Shown: in pieces, positions 33,801-43,556 of the stretch
How the letters are laid out: each line of letters begins with the position of its first letter
Position numbering within the stretch: position 1 is the first letter of the stretch
Origin: Gammaproteobacteria bacterium
Lineage (GTDB): Bacteria; Pseudomonadota; Gammaproteobacteria; GCA-002705445; GCA-002716945
Assembly: GCA_029246085.1 (NCBI GenBank)
Contig: JAQWOB010000023.1
Span: 1 to 54,541 of the forward strand
Reading direction: 5' to 3'
DNA: 54,541 nucleotides
Position numbers and translations under genes: made by a program
The notes under the pieces: generated by a model
Seen by the model: the letters and a program-made list of their open reading frames with translations, nothing else
Databases searched by the model: none
What the model was told of the DNA's origin: nothing

Positions 33801-34304
33801 ATGTCATATGACAATCACATTATTGTCGGCAAGATACTCACTACACATGGCATAAAAGGGTGGCTTACGATAGGATCCTTCACATCTAATCCTGAAGATG
33901 TATTCAAATATAACCTTAAAGTAGTAATAGATAATAAGTTTAAACAGCTAGTGGTAACTGAGTATAATCTCATGCCAAAAAAAATCATAATGAAATTAGA
34001 AGATGTAGATTCCATTGAATCATGTAATAAATATATGAATCTCGATTTATATACACTTATGGATGAATTGCCAGAAGTAGAAAGTAATGAGTATTACTGG
34101 CATGATCTAATAGGATGCGCCGTATTTAATGAGAACAATATTTTATTAGGAGTTGCTGACAGCTTATTTACTAGTGGGGATACCGATATACTTGTTGTGA
34201 AGAATGATAATGCACAAAAAGAAACTCTAATACCTTTTTTAAAATCTAATATAGTTAGTGTTATAGATGGTAAAATTATTGTCAGGTGGAAGAGTGAAAT
34301 TTAA
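33801..34304 (+). CDS. rimM: ribosome maturation factor RimM
   Basis: 167 residues. Binds S19 and assists maturation of the 30S head. N-terminal beta-barrel with HIIVGKILTTHGIKGWLTIG (about 6-25), and a C-terminal PRC-barrel region with EYYWHDLIGCAVFN (about 97-110) and TLIPFLKSNIVSVIDGKIIV. Length is normal. Starts 7 bp after rpsP and overlaps trmD by 11 nt. Confidence 0.96.
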   Translation: MSYDNHIIVGKILTTHGIKGWLTIGSFTSNPEDVFKYNLKVVIDNKFKQLVVTEYNLMPKKIIMKLEDVDSIESCNKYMNLDLYTLMDELPEVESNEYYWHDLIGCAVFNENNILLGVADSLFTSGDTDILVVKNDNAQKETLIPFLKSNIVSVIDGKIIVRWKSEI

Positions 34305-35034
34305 TATTCTTACGATATTTCCAGAATTAATTACTATGTTTTCTAAGACAGGATTCATTAAAAGAACTATCTCGGAAAATATTATTGACATGAATATTGT
34401 TGATATTAGGGAATATTCTGACAATATTCATAAAAGAGTTGATGATAAAACATATGGGGGTGGACCTGGTATGGTATTACAATATCCGCCTATCAAGAGT
34501 GCGATTCATAACCTTAAAGATAGAGGTCATATAGTATATCTCTCGCCGCAAGGCCAAGTATTAACACAAGAAAAACTTAACTCCCTGTCTAGCTTTAATC
34601 AGATTACCTTTCTATGTGGTAGGTATGAAGGCATAGATCAAAGAGTTTTAGATGAATTAGTAGATGAAGAAATATCTCTTGGCGACTATGTGATATCGGG
34701 TGGTGAGATTGGATGTATGGCTATAATTGAAGGAATTACTAGATTAATACCTGGTGCGATAGATGACCTTGAATCAGTTAAACAAGACTCCTTTCAAAAT
34801 GGCATTTTAGACCACCCGCATTATACGAGACCTGACAATATAGATGGCAAAAAGGTACCAGAAGTACTATCTAGTGGCGACCATGGAAGAATAGCAAAGT
34901 GGAGAAAGAAGCAAGCATTGGGAGTCACATGGACAAAGAGACCTGAATTGTTAAAAAACGTGAAACTTTCAAAAGAAGATGATAAACTCCTCAAAGAATA
35001 TATAGCTGAGTTTAAAGAAAATGAGCATAAATAA
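34294..35034 (+). CDS. trmD: tRNA (guanine-37-N1)-methyltransferase TrmD
   Basis: 246 residues from GTG 34294, preceded by AGGTGGAAGA, giving the standard start [16 protein letters not shown]; an upstream in-frame ATG at 34267 adds nine unlikely residues. SPOUT enzyme with the SAM trefoil knot: [10 protein letters not shown] (about 58-67), [15 protein letters not shown] (about 111-125), [14 protein letters not shown] (about 129-142) and HPHYTRP near 180. Methylates G37 to prevent frameshifting. Overlaps rimM by 11 nt and rplS by 14 nt. Confidence 0.98.
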   Translation: MKFNILTIFPELITMFSKTGFIKRTISENIIDMNIVDIREYSDNIHKRVDDKTYGGGPGMVLQYPPIKSAIHNLKDRGHIVYLSPQGQVLTQEKLNSLSSFNQITFLCGRYEGIDQRVLDELVDEEISLGDYVISGGEIGCMAIIEGITRLIPGAIDDLESVKQDSFQNGILDHPHYTRPDNIDGKKVPEVLSSGDHGRIAKWRKKQALGVTWTKRPELLKNVKLSKEDDKLLKEYIAEFKENEHK

Positions 35035-35371
35035 GATAATAGACAAAATAGAGTCAGAGCAATTAACATCGCATCCTAAATTTTCAAGTGGTGATACTGT
35101 TGAAGTATCAGTCAAAGTAAAAGAAGGCAAACGTGAAAGAATACAGCTTTATGAAGGTATAGTCATAGCTAAAAAAAATAGAGGTATTAACTCATCTTTT
35201 ACTGTTAGAAAAATATCTTATGGTGAAGGAGTTGAGAGAGTATTTCAGTTACATAGCAAGGTCATTTCTGGTATAAAAGTTAAAAGAAGTGGAAGTGTTC
35301 GTAGAGCAAAATTATACTACTTAAGAGAGTTATCTGGAAAATCTGCTAGAATAAAAGAAAAACTAAACTAA
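35021..35371 (+). CDS. rplS: 50S ribosomal protein L19
   Basis: 116 residues. L19 lies at the 30S/50S interface. Signatures are [20 protein letters not shown] (about 21-40), [20 protein letters not shown] (about 44-63) and [20 protein letters not shown] (about 64-83). Length is normal. Its ATG lies inside the trmD end, so it is translationally coupled. Confidence 0.98.
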   Translation: MSINKIIDKIESEQLTSHPKFSSGDTVEVSVKVKEGKRERIQLYEGIVIAKKNRGINSSFTVRKISYGEGVERVFQLHSKVISGIKVKRSGSVRRAKLYYLRELSGKSARIKEKLN

Positions 35372-35383
35372 GTTTAAGATCTT

Positions 35384-35830
35384 TTGAATACTGTATTTAT
35401 AGCTTTGGGTAGCAATCTAGATAATCCCGTTTACCATGTTGAAAAAGGAATAGTAGATATAAGTCATCTTCCTGAAACAGAAGTAACAAAAGAATCGTCT
35501 CTTCATAAATCAAAGCCTGTTGGCCCACAAAATCAGCCTGATTATATAAATGCAGTAATAAAAATAATTACAAACTATGAGCCACTTCCCTTATTGGATG
35601 TTTTGCAAGATATTGAGAATAAACATCACCGCAAGAGGGCAGAAAGATGGGGTCCTAGAACCTTAGACTTAGATATACTCATGTATAATGATTTAATAAT
35701 TAATCATGAGCGGCTAGTAATACCACATCCTGAAATGATTAATAGAGAGTTTGTGTTAATTCCTTTGAAAGAGATAACGAATTATGATTTCATCATTCCA
35801 AAGTATGGTAAGTTATTACAATATATTTAA
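35384..35830 (+). CDS. folK: HPPK, 6-hydroxymethyl-dihydropterin pyrophosphokinase FolK
   Basis: 148 residues, TTG start at 35384 (no ATG fits; the fold begins NTVFIALGSNLDNP). Transfers pyrophosphate from ATP to hydroxymethyl-dihydropterin in folate synthesis. Signatures are VGPQNQPDYINAVI (about 46-59), the ATP/Mg loop HHRKRAERWGPRTLDLDILM (about 84-103) and IPHPEMINREFVLIPL (about 115-130). It heads the folK-dNK-panBCD run. Confidence 0.95.
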   Translation: MNTVFIALGSNLDNPVYHVEKGIVDISHLPETEVTKESSLHKSKPVGPQNQPDYINAVIKIITNYEPLPLLDVLQDIENKHHRKRAERWGPRTLDLDILMYNDLIINHERLVIPHPEMINREFVLIPLKEITNYDFIIPKYGKLLQYI

Positions 35831-35842
35831 TAAAAAAATAAT

Positions 35843-36505
35843 ATGAAAAATAAATATAAATCTATTGTTATTGAGGGTCCTATAGGCGTTGGAAAGACTA
35901 CGCTTGCAACAAAGCTTTCTAGTAGTCTAGAAAGCAAGCTCATGTTAGAAAGTTTTTCTGAAAATCCTTTTCTTGAAAAATTTTATAAAGATGTTGGTAA
36001 ATTTAATAAATATACAAAGACAAGTAAATATGCTTTAGCTACTCAGTTATACTTCCTCTTACAAAGGGTTGATGAGTTTAATAGCAAGGAGTATCAGGCC
36101 ATAAAAAGGCATAACATTGTCTCGGATTACTTTATTGAAAAAGACAAACTTTTTGCAAAAACAATTTTATCTTCAGATGAGTATCTTTTATATAATAGAG
36201 TGCATGAGGGGCTCAAGCTTGATATTGAGAAGCCTGGTTTAGTAATTTATCTGCAGACAGATGCGCAAACACTTATTAGTAGAATAAAAGAAAGAGGGGT
36301 GAAATTTGAAGGGAATATTACTGAATCTTATCTCCAAAAAATTATTGACTCATATACTGAGTTTTTTCATTCTTACAAGGACTCACCTTTATTAATAATT
36401 AATACATCTAATGTTAATGTCAATGACTCGCATGATTATGCCATGCTATTAGAAGAGATTAATAAAGATATAAAAGGTAAAATATATTTCAATCCAGTAT
36501 CTTAG
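35843..36505 (+). CDS. deoxynucleoside kinase family protein
   Basis: 220 residues of the dNK (dAK/dGK-like) fold. P-loop VIEGPIGVGKTTLATKL (about 9-25), the DRS-like element replaced by DYFIEKDKLFAKTIL (about 94-108), and the lid RIKERGVKFEGN (about 147-158). Phosphorylates a deoxynucleoside using ATP. Placement between folK and panB is a recurrent gammaproteobacterial arrangement. Exact substrate cannot be read. Confidence 0.88.
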   Translation: MKNKYKSIVIEGPIGVGKTTLATKLSSSLESKLMLESFSENPFLEKFYKDVGKFNKYTKTSKYALATQLYFLLQRVDEFNSKEYQAIKRHNIVSDYFIEKDKLFAKTILSSDEYLLYNRVHEGLKLDIEKPGLVIYLQTDAQTLISRIKERGVKFEGNITESYLQKIIDSYTEFFHSYKDSPLLIINTSNVNVNDSHDYAMLLEEINKDIKGKIYFNPVS

Positions 36506-36517
36506 CGAGCATAGTGT

Positions 36518-37291
36518 ATGCCTAAAATTTCTTTAAAAAAAATTAACTCTTTAAAAAAAAATAAAATTGGTATAAGCGCTCTTACATCATATGATGCTAG
36601 TTTCGCTAAATTAGCCGATAATTGTGGAATAGATATAATATTAGTTGGTGACTCTTTAGGAGAGGTTATTCAGGGAAACTCTAATACTCACTCAGTAACA
36701 ATGGATGATATGTGTTACCACACTAGAATAGTGTCTAGGGGAATTAAAAAAGCATTCCTTATTGCTGATATGCCAAAAAATTCATATAAAACCAAGAATC
36801 AAGCTCTTAAGAATGCCAAGAAATTAGTTGCAAAAAATATGGCCGATATGGTTAAAATTGAATTTAAAGAAAAGGATATAGAGATTGTTGAGCATTTAAT
36901 ATCGCATGAAATTTTAGTATGTGCGCATATTGGTATTTTGCCGCAAACTATTAAGAATAAATCTGACTATAAGAAAATTGGAAAGACTAGAGATGAAGAA
37001 AACCGTTTAATTAATGAAGCCATGCTTATTGAAAAATTAGGATCCCAGATGCTTATAGTTGAATGTGTAGATGAACAGGTTGCAAGGAAAATATCTGAGA
37101 AATTACATATTCCTACAATTGGAATTGGGTCAGGTAAAAGTTGTGATGGTCAGATTAGAGTAATTTATGATATCTTTGAAATAAGTTTCAATGGAGTTCC
37201 CGGATTTCTTAAATCTAAAAATACAAAATTAAATCCTATGAAAATAATTTTGGAAAAATATATTAAAAATATTAATAAATATAAACTTTAA
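36518..37291 (+). CDS. panB: 3-methyl-2-oxobutanoate hydroxymethyltransferase PanB
   Basis: 257 residues. Adds hydroxymethyl from methylene-THF to ketoisovalerate for pantothenate. Signatures are ISALTSYDASFAKLADNCGI (about 18-37), ILVGDSLGEVIQGNSNTHSV (about 40-59), VCAHIGILPQ (about 133-142) and IPTIGIGSGKSCDGQIRVIYD (about 195-215, in essence). Length is normal. panC follows after 1 bp. Confidence 0.97.
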   Translation: MPKISLKKINSLKKNKIGISALTSYDASFAKLADNCGIDIILVGDSLGEVIQGNSNTHSVTMDDMCYHTRIVSRGIKKAFLIADMPKNSYKTKNQALKNAKKLVAKNMADMVKIEFKEKDIEIVEHLISHEILVCAHIGILPQTIKNKSDYKKIGKTRDEENRLINEAMLIEKLGSQMLIVECVDEQVARKISEKLHIPTIGIGSGKSCDGQIRVIYDIFEISFNGVPGFLKSKNTKLNPMKIILEKYIKNINKYKL

Positions 37292-37292
37292 A

Positions 37293-38141
37293 TTGAAAAT
37301 AATTACATCCATTAAAGATCAAACAGATTATTGTAATTCTCTTAGAAAGAAAGGAGAAAGTATTTCATTAATCCCAACTATGGGAAACCTTCATAAGGGG
37401 CATGAAAGTCTTCTTTTTGATCCTAGCTATATAAAAAATAAAAAAATTGTATCATTATTTGTTAACCCACTTCAGTTTAACAATTCAGATGATTACAAAA
37501 ATTATCCTAAATCCATTGATGCTGATATTGAAATATTAGAAAAGAATAAGGTAGATTGCTTATTCATGCCTTCAGAAGATGAAATACTGGGGGATATTAG
37601 CGAATCAGAATCTTTTGACCTTCCTGAACACATGAATATATTGTGTGGAAAATATAGAGATGGGCATTTTCTTGGTGTTTTTAAAATTATTAAGCAGCTA
37701 TTTAAAATTGTAAGACCAACAGCAGCTTATTTTGGAAAAAAAGATTATCAGCAACTAATTATGATTAATCATATTGCTAAAGAATATTTTAAGAATGAAA
37801 TAAAAATAGTTGCCTGTGATACGATACGTGAAGATAATGGGCTAGCTATGAGTTCTAGGAATAATAGGATGACAAAATCACAAAGAAATATTGCGTCATT
37901 TGTATATAAAAAATTAGTTGTTCTGAGAGAGATTATAAAGACTGATAAAAATTATAATTTCAAAGAACTCCAGAAAATCTCTATAAAGGAATTATCTATA
38001 ATTGGTATTAAAATTGAGTATTTAGAATTATTGTCCTCTAATAATTTTTCTGTAATACAAAAAGATGATACTGATAATCTGATGTTATTTGTAGCATTTT
38101 ATATATCAGGAGTTAGATTAATTGATAATATTGAGGTATAA
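37293..38141 (+). CDS. panC: pantothenate synthetase PanC
   Basis: 282 residues, TTG start at 37293. Joins pantoate and beta-alanine with ATP. Signatures are LIPTMGNLHKGHESL (HxGH, about 26-40), VSLFVNPLQFNNSDDYKNYP (about 53-72), LCGKYRDGHFLGVFKIIKQL (about 116-135), AAYFGKKDYQQL (about 145-156) and a KMSKS-like AMSSRN. Partner genes panB and panD flank it. Confidence 0.96.
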   Translation: MKIITSIKDQTDYCNSLRKKGESISLIPTMGNLHKGHESLLFDPSYIKNKKIVSLFVNPLQFNNSDDYKNYPKSIDADIEILEKNKVDCLFMPSEDEILGDISESESFDLPEHMNILCGKYRDGHFLGVFKIIKQLFKIVRPTAAYFGKKDYQQLIMINHIAKEYFKNEIKIVACDTIREDNGLAMSSRNNRMTKSQRNIASFVYKKLVVLREIIKTDKNYNFKELQKISIKELSIIGIKIEYLELLSSNNFSVIQKDDTDNLMLFVAFYISGVRLIDNIEV

Positions 38142-38166
38142 TTTATTCAACTATAAAGTGTAACCG

Positions 38167-38550
38167 ATGAAAAAATCATTCTTAAGCTCGAAAATACATA
38201 AAGCTACTGTTACTGATTCTCAATTAGATTATGAAGGGTCTTGTGAGATAGATGTCTCCTTATTAAATGCAGCGGGTATAAGTGTTTATGAAAAAATTGA
38301 TATATATAACATCACAAATGGTGAGCGCTTTACTACATATGCAATTGAAGGCAAAGCAGAAACAGGAAATATTTGTATAAATGGTGCCTGCTGCCACAAA
38401 GCTTCAATTGGTGACAAAATCATTATATGCACCTATGTGGATATTGATAGCAAAGAAATAAAAAACCATAAACCAAAAGTTATTCATGTAGATGGTCAGA
38501 ATAGAATATTAGATTTGAATGCTTATGAGAATGTTAGTTTAGTAGAGTGA
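38167..38550 (+). CDS. panD: aspartate 1-decarboxylase PanD
   Basis: 127 residues. Makes beta-alanine; the proenzyme self-cleaves between Gly24 and Ser25, visible in YEGSCEIDVSLLNAAGI, to form the pyruvoyl cofactor. Other signatures are NGERFTTYAIEGKAETGNIC (about 51-70) and NGACCHKASIGDKIIICTYV. Length normal. The stop codon is directly followed by the cupin ATG. Confidence 0.97.
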   Translation: MKKSFLSSKIHKATVTDSQLDYEGSCEIDVSLLNAAGISVYEKIDIYNITNGERFTTYAIEGKAETGNICINGACCHKASIGDKIIICTYVDIDSKEIKNHKPKVIHVDGQNRILDLNAYENVSLVE

Positions 38551-38895
38551 ATGTATGTTTATATGAGTGAATTAATCAATATTAATGATATTGGTGGAAG
38601 CATAACTAAAGAAGATGAACGTTATGTTGTAAAAGATAACAACTTGCTAAAGAATCTTGTTGTTAGTAGTACAGATTTAAAGCCACTGAAAAGTACTTCT
38701 GGGCATGAACATAAAGGCCAAGAAGAAGTATATTTTTTTGTAAAAGGTAACGGCAGAATGGAATTAGATGGAAAGGAAATTAATGTTGATGTTGGTGATA
38801 CTGTTCTAATTGAGGATGGTGTTTTCCATAGAGTGCATGCTGGATCGAAAGGTTGTTATTTTGTTTGTGTTTTTGATGGGAAAAGATCCCATTAA
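38551..38895 (+). CDS. small cupin-domain protein
   Basis: 114 residues; ATG 38551 or ATG 38563 could start it. Single cupin_2 barrel with motif 1 HEHKGQEEVYFFVKGNGRME (about 51-70) and motif 2 GDTVLIEDGVFHRV (about 82-95), keeping His/His/Glu and the second-motif His for metal. Function cannot be given. It follows panD without a gap, so it is likely cotranscribed, and its TAA overlaps the purK stop inside TTAA. Confidence 0.85.
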   Translation: MYVYMSELININDIGGSITKEDERYVVKDNNLLKNLVVSSTDLKPLKSTSGHEHKGQEEVYFFVKGNGRMELDGKEINVDVGDTVLIEDGVFHRVHAGSKGCYFVCVFDGKRSH

Positions 38896-39971
38896 AAAAA
38901 TGATTTACTAATTTTATTCACATTCTCTATTAAGTCTTTTTTGTCATCATTAGTTATTGTGATGTGACCTAGTTTTCTATTTAACCTTTCTGATTTTCCA
39001 TAGTCATATACTTTATAAGTATTATTGCTTTTATTAATATTTTTAGGCATTTTTGAGATAATATTGAGCATTGCTGAATTACCATTAACTGAGATATTTT
39101 TAATATTAATATCTGCGATCGCCATAATATGAGCTTCAAATTGGCTAATATTGGCACCCTCATTTGTCCAATGACCAGAATTGTGAACTCTGGGGGCCAT
39201 TTCATTTGCAATAAGATTACCAGATTTATCTAAAAAGAATTCTATTACTAGCACCCCAGTATAGTTTAATTCTTTGGTTATTTTATTATGATAAGACTCT
39301 GCTAATTTTTGAAGTTTAGGATTTTCATATGGAGCAATGCTTAAGTTTAAGATTCCATCTCTATGGAAATTTTCAACAAGAGGATAAAAAATTGTTTCAG
39401 ATGATTTAGGACAGACCCCTATTATTGATACTTCAGTTTTAAAGTCTACTTTTTTTTCAAGGATAGATTCTGTTTCTCCAGATAGTCGCCATGCTTCTTC
39501 TGCACTGTATTTATTAATTGTAATTTGATTTTTACCATCATAACCCAATCTCCTTGATTTCAGAATTGAGTCATTGCCAAGTATCTCAATAGCTAGAGAA
39601 AGATCACTTATAGAATTAACAGTACGAAATTCAGTTGTCGGAATATTACATCCATTAAATATATTTTTTTCTTTGAGCCTATCTTGACAAATTTCTACTG
39701 CATATGAGCCCGGGTATACCGAAACTTTATTTTCTAAGTATTTCAATGCTTCTGATGGTACATTTTCAAAATCGATAGTTACAACATCGCACTCAGTAAT
39801 TAAAAGGTCTAGAGAGCCTTTGTCATTATAGTCAGATTTAATACATTGGACATATTTTGATGCTGGCGGGTTATCACTTGGATCCACAACTATGAAGTCA
39901 ATATTATGTTTTTCAGACATTTGAATCATCATCATTGCTAACTGTCCGCCACCAAGAATTCCAATACGCAT
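38892..39971 (-). CDS. purK: N5-carboxyaminoimidazole ribonucleotide synthase PurK
   Basis: 359 residues from the ATG at 39971, which directly follows the purE stop and starts the nucleotide-binding motif MRIGILGGGQLAMMMIQMSE. ATP-grasp enzyme making N5-CAIR from AIR and bicarbonate. Signatures are DFENVPSEALKYLE (about 67-80), LKSRRLGYDGKNQI (about 137-150), VEFFLDKSGNLIANEMAPRV (about 241-260) with HNSGHWT. Upstream partner purE. Confidence 0.96.
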   Translation of the reverse strand: MRIGILGGGQLAMMMIQMSEKHNIDFIVVDPSDNPPASKYVQCIKSDYNDKGSLDLLITECDVVTIDFENVPSEALKYLENKVSVYPGSYAVEICQDRLKEKNIFNGCNIPTTEFRTVNSISDLSLAIEILGNDSILKSRRLGYDGKNQITINKYSAEEAWRLSGETESILEKKVDFKTEVSIIGVCPKSSETIFYPLVENFHRDGILNLSIAPYENPKLQKLAESYHNKITKELNYTGVLVIEFFLDKSGNLIANEMAPRVHNSGHWTNEGANISQFEAHIMAIADINIKNISVNGNSAMLNIISKMPKNINKSNNTYKVYDYGKSERLNRKLGHITITNDDKKDLIENVNKISKSFF

Positions 39972-39972
39972 T

Positions 39973-40470
39973 TTATTTTCTCGGATCTCCATTCTTTAAA
40001 ACATCAACCGTTTGTTTCTTTCTAAATTTAATTAGAGCATCTTTTATTTTTGGATACTTAGAACTTAGGATGCTTGCGGCAAGTAATGCAGAATTAATTG
40101 CACCACTTTTCCCAATAGCTACTGTAGCAACTGGAATACCTTTTGGCATTTGTGCGATTGACAATAAAGAGTCTAAACCATCTAAACTTTTGGACTTAAT
40201 TGGCACACCAATAACAGGTAAGTGTGTTTTTGAAGCAACCATTCCTGGTAAATGTGCAGATCCACCTGCACCTGCAATAATTACTTCAATCCCTTTTGAA
40301 TCTGCAGATGACGAAAAATCATAAAGAAGATCCGGTGTTCTATGCGCAGAAACTATCTTAACTTCATATTTAATTTTTAACTTGTCAAACATGAGAGCTG
40401 TATTTTTCATGGTAGGCCAATCTGATTTAGACCCCATGATTATAGCTACTAATATGTCAGATTTCTTCAT
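39973..40470 (-). CDS. purE: N5-CAIR mutase PurE
   Basis: 165 residues. Class I PurE moving the carboxyl from N5-CAIR to CAIR. Signatures are [15 protein letters not shown] (about 11-25), [15 protein letters not shown] (about 40-54, catalytic His), [18 protein letters not shown] (about 63-80), PVIGVPIKS and [13 protein letters not shown]. First gene of the purE-purK pair, with its own promoter just upstream. Confidence 0.97.
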   Translation of the reverse strand: MKKSDILVAIIMGSKSDWPTMKNTALMFDKLKIKYEVKIVSAHRTPDLLYDFSSSADSKGIEVIIAGAGGSAHLPGMVASKTHLPVIGVPIKSKSLDGLDSLLSIAQMPKGIPVATVAIGKSGAINSALLAASILSSKYPKIKDALIKFRKKQTVDVLKNGDPRK

Positions 40471-40476
40471 AAACAG

Positions 40477-40506
40477 ATTGTATCAGTATCAATTGTACCT
40501 TAACAA
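40477..40506 (-). promoter_or_regulatory. purE promoter
   Basis: On the minus strand, TTGTTA (40506-40501) and TACAAT (40482-40477) form -35 and -10 hexamers with 18-bp spacing, and the -10 is preceded by TGA (extended). It lies 6 bp before the purE ATG, so the leader would be minimal or the ATG near the transcript start. Confidence 0.4.
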
Positions 40507-40585
40507 TACTTATTATCTTTTATTAGTCAAATTATGATTTGTTTTATATAATCTTACTTAGTCTAATTAAATGGAATAAATCAAT

Positions 40586-41536
40586 ATGTTAGTAATTACT
40601 GGTGGAGCTGGCTTTATTGGCAGTAATTTAGTCAATTTTTTAAACAATAATCAAGATGAAGAAATCTTAATTATAGAAGAAATGGATACTTATCTTAAAA
40701 AATTTAAAAATCTTGATGATTTAAAATATATTGACTGTATAGATAAAAATACGTTTATTAATGATATAAACAATAATTCATCAAAATATAAAGGCAAGAT
40801 TAATAATATATTTCACTTAGGAGCATGTTCCAAAACTACAGAACCTGATAGAGATTATATCATGTCAACAAATTTTGAGTATTCAAAAGATATCTTGAAA
40901 TACTCGGCTAATAATAAAATTTCATTGATTTATGCTTCCTCCGCATCAGTCTATGGAGAAACTAAACTATTTATCGAGGAACCCGAGCACGAATCATTTC
41001 TCAACCATTATGCTGAGTCTAAATTATTATTTGATCAGTATTATAGGATTAATAGAGAAAAAATTACTTCGCAAGTTGTGGGATTAAGATATTTCAATGT
41101 ATTTGGGCCAAGAGAATTTCATAAAGAAGGAATGTTTAGTGTGATATATCATTTTTTTACTCAGATGAATGAATCAGGCAGTATTAATCTTTTTAAAGGC
41201 AGCCATGGTTATAAGGATGGAGAGCAAAGAAGAGATTTTATACATGTAGATGATACAGTAAAGGTAAATAATTGGTTCAAAACAAATCCAGGAGTATCTG
41301 GAATATATAATGTTGGAACAGGGAAAAGTAGAACTTTTAATGATATAGCGAATTGTGTTTTAGATTATTATAAAAAAGGATCTATAAATTACATAAATTT
41401 TCCAGATAATTTAGAAGACCAATATCAGGCATTCACTGAAGCTGATATGTCAAAAATAAAGGCCAAAGGGTATTCCGATAATTTTATTAATTTAGAAGAA
41501 GGCGTTAAGTCTTACTTGGACTGGTTATCAAAATAA
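40586..41536 (+). CDS. hldD: ADP-L-glycero-D-manno-heptose 6-epimerase HldD
   Basis: 316 residues, extended SDR fold. Makes the heptose donor for the LPS inner core. NAD site [16 protein letters not shown] (about 4-19), HldD signature FHLGACSKTTEPD (about 75-87), SSASVYGE and catalytic YAESK (about 119-150), and RYFNVFGPREFHKEGMFSVI. Followed 2 bp later by waaF. TATAAT at 40547-40552 probably belongs to its promoter. Confidence 0.95.
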   Translation: MLVITGGAGFIGSNLVNFLNNNQDEEILIIEEMDTYLKKFKNLDDLKYIDCIDKNTFINDINNNSSKYKGKINNIFHLGACSKTTEPDRDYIMSTNFEYSKDILKYSANNKISLIYASSASVYGETKLFIEEPEHESFLNHYAESKLLFDQYYRINREKITSQVVGLRYFNVFGPREFHKEGMFSVIYHFFTQMNESGSINLFKGSHGYKDGEQRRDFIHVDDTVKVNNWFKTNPGVSGIYNVGTGKSRTFNDIANCVLDYYKKGSINYINFPDNLEDQYQAFTEADMSKIKAKGYSDNFINLEEGVKSYLDWLSK

Positions 41537-41538
41537 TT

Positions 41539-42546
41539 ATGAGTTCAAAAGAAACATTTTTAATTATCGCTCCTTCTTGGATTGGTGATTTAATTATTTC
41601 TCAATCATTGATTAAATATTTAAAAAAAGAATACCTAGATTGTCAAATTGATATTATTGTTAGGCCAGAATTAGTTAAATTAGCAAAGATGATGCCAGAG
41701 GTTCAAAATATTTATTCTCTAGATATTGAGCATAAGGAATTAGGTTTGATTAAAAGACATATATTGGCAAAGGAGATAAAAAAATATTCATATTCAACTT
41801 CCATAATACTGCCAAATAGCTTCAAGTCAGCTATTATTCCTTGGTTAGCAAATGTACCGCTTAGGGTTGGGTATAATAGAGAATTAAGATTATTTCTACT
41901 AAATAAAAAATACTCTTTAATTAAACATAAAGATAGTATGGTCAACCGATATTTAAAATTAGCAGATGGATCTTACTCAGATAGCATTAGGCCGTCACTT
42001 GTAATTGATAGAGATTTAGCTGACTCGATTGGTAGAAAATATCTAATTAATAATTCTAAAAAAAATATAGTCTTATGTCCAGAAGCTGAATATGGATCAG
42101 CTAAAAGATGGCCAACCAATAAATGGGTGCAGCTAGCTAATTTTTATAAGGAAAAAAATTATAATGTTTATTTGCTTGGCAAAAATAAAAATCTTGATAT
42201 AAAATATAATAGTGTCTTGAAAAAAGATTCAGTCATTTCATTATTAGGAAAAACTAGCCTTGAAGAAGCCACTTATCTTTTGTCGTTAGTAGATTTAGTG
42301 ATTACAAATGATTCTGGGTTAATGCATATTACAGCTTCAGTTAACACTAATTTAATTTCAATATTTGGCTCTTCGTCACCATTTTATACGCCACCACTAA
42401 TGAAGGATCAATTTGGCGAGGTAGTATATAAAGCTCTTAAATGTAGCCCATGCTTTAAGAGAGAATGTCCATTACAGCATCTAAATTGCCTTAATCATAT
42501 TAGTGCTGAAGAAATACTTAATAAATCCATCAAATACTTAAGTTGA
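41539..42546 (+). CDS. waaF: ADP-heptose:LPS heptosyltransferase II (WaaF)
   Basis: 335 residues, GT9 family. Adds the second heptose to the Kdo-heptose core. Signatures are LIIAPSWIGDLIISQSLI (about 8-25), VLCPEAEYGSAKRWPTNKWV (about 178-197) and the ADP-heptose loop VITNDSGLMHITASVNTNLI (about 253-272) with SIFGSSSPFYTPPL. A Cys-rich CSPCFKRECPLQHLNC near the end is typical of WaaF. Overlaps the convergent GT9 gene by 9 nt. Confidence 0.93.
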   Translation: MSSKETFLIIAPSWIGDLIISQSLIKYLKKEYLDCQIDIIVRPELVKLAKMMPEVQNIYSLDIEHKELGLIKRHILAKEIKKYSYSTSIILPNSFKSAIIPWLANVPLRVGYNRELRLFLLNKKYSLIKHKDSMVNRYLKLADGSYSDSIRPSLVIDRDLADSIGRKYLINNSKKNIVLCPEAEYGSAKRWPTNKWVQLANFYKEKNYNVYLLGKNKNLDIKYNSVLKKDSVISLLGKTSLEEATYLLSLVDLVITNDSGLMHITASVNTNLISIFGSSSPFYTPPLMKDQFGEVVYKALKCSPCFKRECPLQHLNCLNHISAEEILNKSIKYLS

Positions 42547-43551
42547 TGAAATAAATTTCTGCATTTTTAAGAGTGATTTTTTAATATCTATGCTTATGAA
42601 ACTTTTATTATTCCCGGTATCGGTAAAAGATAATTTATTTTCAAAATTATTTATTGTTTCCCACCTCAAACTTGTTGATGATTTCTTTTTTGGATAAAAT
42701 CCTATTGTTTTCTTATTTAAAGAACCAGCAACATGTAATGGTCCAGTAGAGCCAGCAATAAATACATCACAGACACTTATATTATTAACCATATTCAAGA
42801 TACTTTTTTTAGGCTCAATTACTCTAATTGTTACCTCATTATCAATACTGATTTTTAAATTTTTAGCAATCTGTTCTTCTTCTATTGAACAATGAATCAA
42901 AAAATTATAATCATCAAACTTTCTTAGGCCTTTGCATATATTGCCAAAATCATCCAAGCTTAATCCCTTTGATGAGCCACCTGTGCCTGGATGTAAAAAT
43001 ATTATTTTTTTATCTGGATTTAGATTATATTCATTCATAAAATTAACTTTATTCTTAGAAGCCATTTCATAGTTATAAGTTAAATAAGGACCAAGACCCA
43101 TTTCTTTAATATTAGATATATTCATTATTTTAAAAACTTCATATACAAGATCTATATTATATTCATATTCAGGTTTTTTAGACTTAGACCTTTTTTGATA
43201 AAGTTTATGATTATAAAATATTTGAGCTAGTTTTGTTTTAGGAGCGAATCTTAAGGGTATATTTAGTTTTTTTAATAAATACCCAATTCTAAATGTTGAA
43301 AAAAATGATATTGCTACATCAAATTTATATTGCTTTAGGAGTGGATAGAGATCTTTGATTTTTTTATCTACCACTACTTCATCAATGAATTCACACTGCT
43401 GAGCAAGCTCTTCTACATTTTTTGACACAAGACATACTATTTTGGAATCAGGAATATTTTTTTTTAGTGAAGCAACCGCAGGTAATATTAAAGCAAAATC
43501 TCCAATCTTATCATTTCTGATTATTAAGATTTGTTGGGTTTTTTTTGTCAT
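42538..43551 (-). CDS. second GT9-family heptosyltransferase-like protein
   Basis: 337 residues. N-terminal LIIRNDKIGDFALILPAVAS (about 9-28) is the GT9 nucleotide-side motif, LHPGTGGSSKGLSLDDF (about 190-206) and VFIAGSTGPLHVAGSLNKKT (about 262-281) match the donor-binding loops. It is more diverged than waaF and could be a WaaQ/WaaC-like core enzyme or use another sugar. Faces waaF and lies 5 bp downstream of the UDP-glucuronate decarboxylase gene. Confidence 0.87.
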   Translation of the reverse strand: MTKKTQQILIIRNDKIGDFALILPAVASLKKNIPDSKIVCLVSKNVEELAQQCEFIDEVVVDKKIKDLYPLLKQYKFDVAISFFSTFRIGYLLKKLNIPLRFAPKTKLAQIFYNHKLYQKRSKSKKPEYEYNIDLVYEVFKIMNISNIKEMGLGPYLTYNYEMASKNKVNFMNEYNLNPDKKIIFLHPGTGGSSKGLSLDDFGNICKGLRKFDDYNFLIHCSIEEEQIAKNLKISIDNEVTIRVIEPKKSILNMVNNISVCDVFIAGSTGPLHVAGSLNKKTIGFYPKKKSSTSLRWETINNFENKLSFTDTGNNKSFISIDIKKSLLKMQKFISST

Positions 43552-43556
43552 TCCTT

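Noticed and set aside
33565-33807. Minus-strand Ala/Ser-rich frame opposite rpsP
   Set aside because: Its repeats only mirror the 30-bp duplication in rpsP.
39935-40324. Plus-strand 129-codon open frame
   Set aside because: Antisense to purE and purK; no motif.
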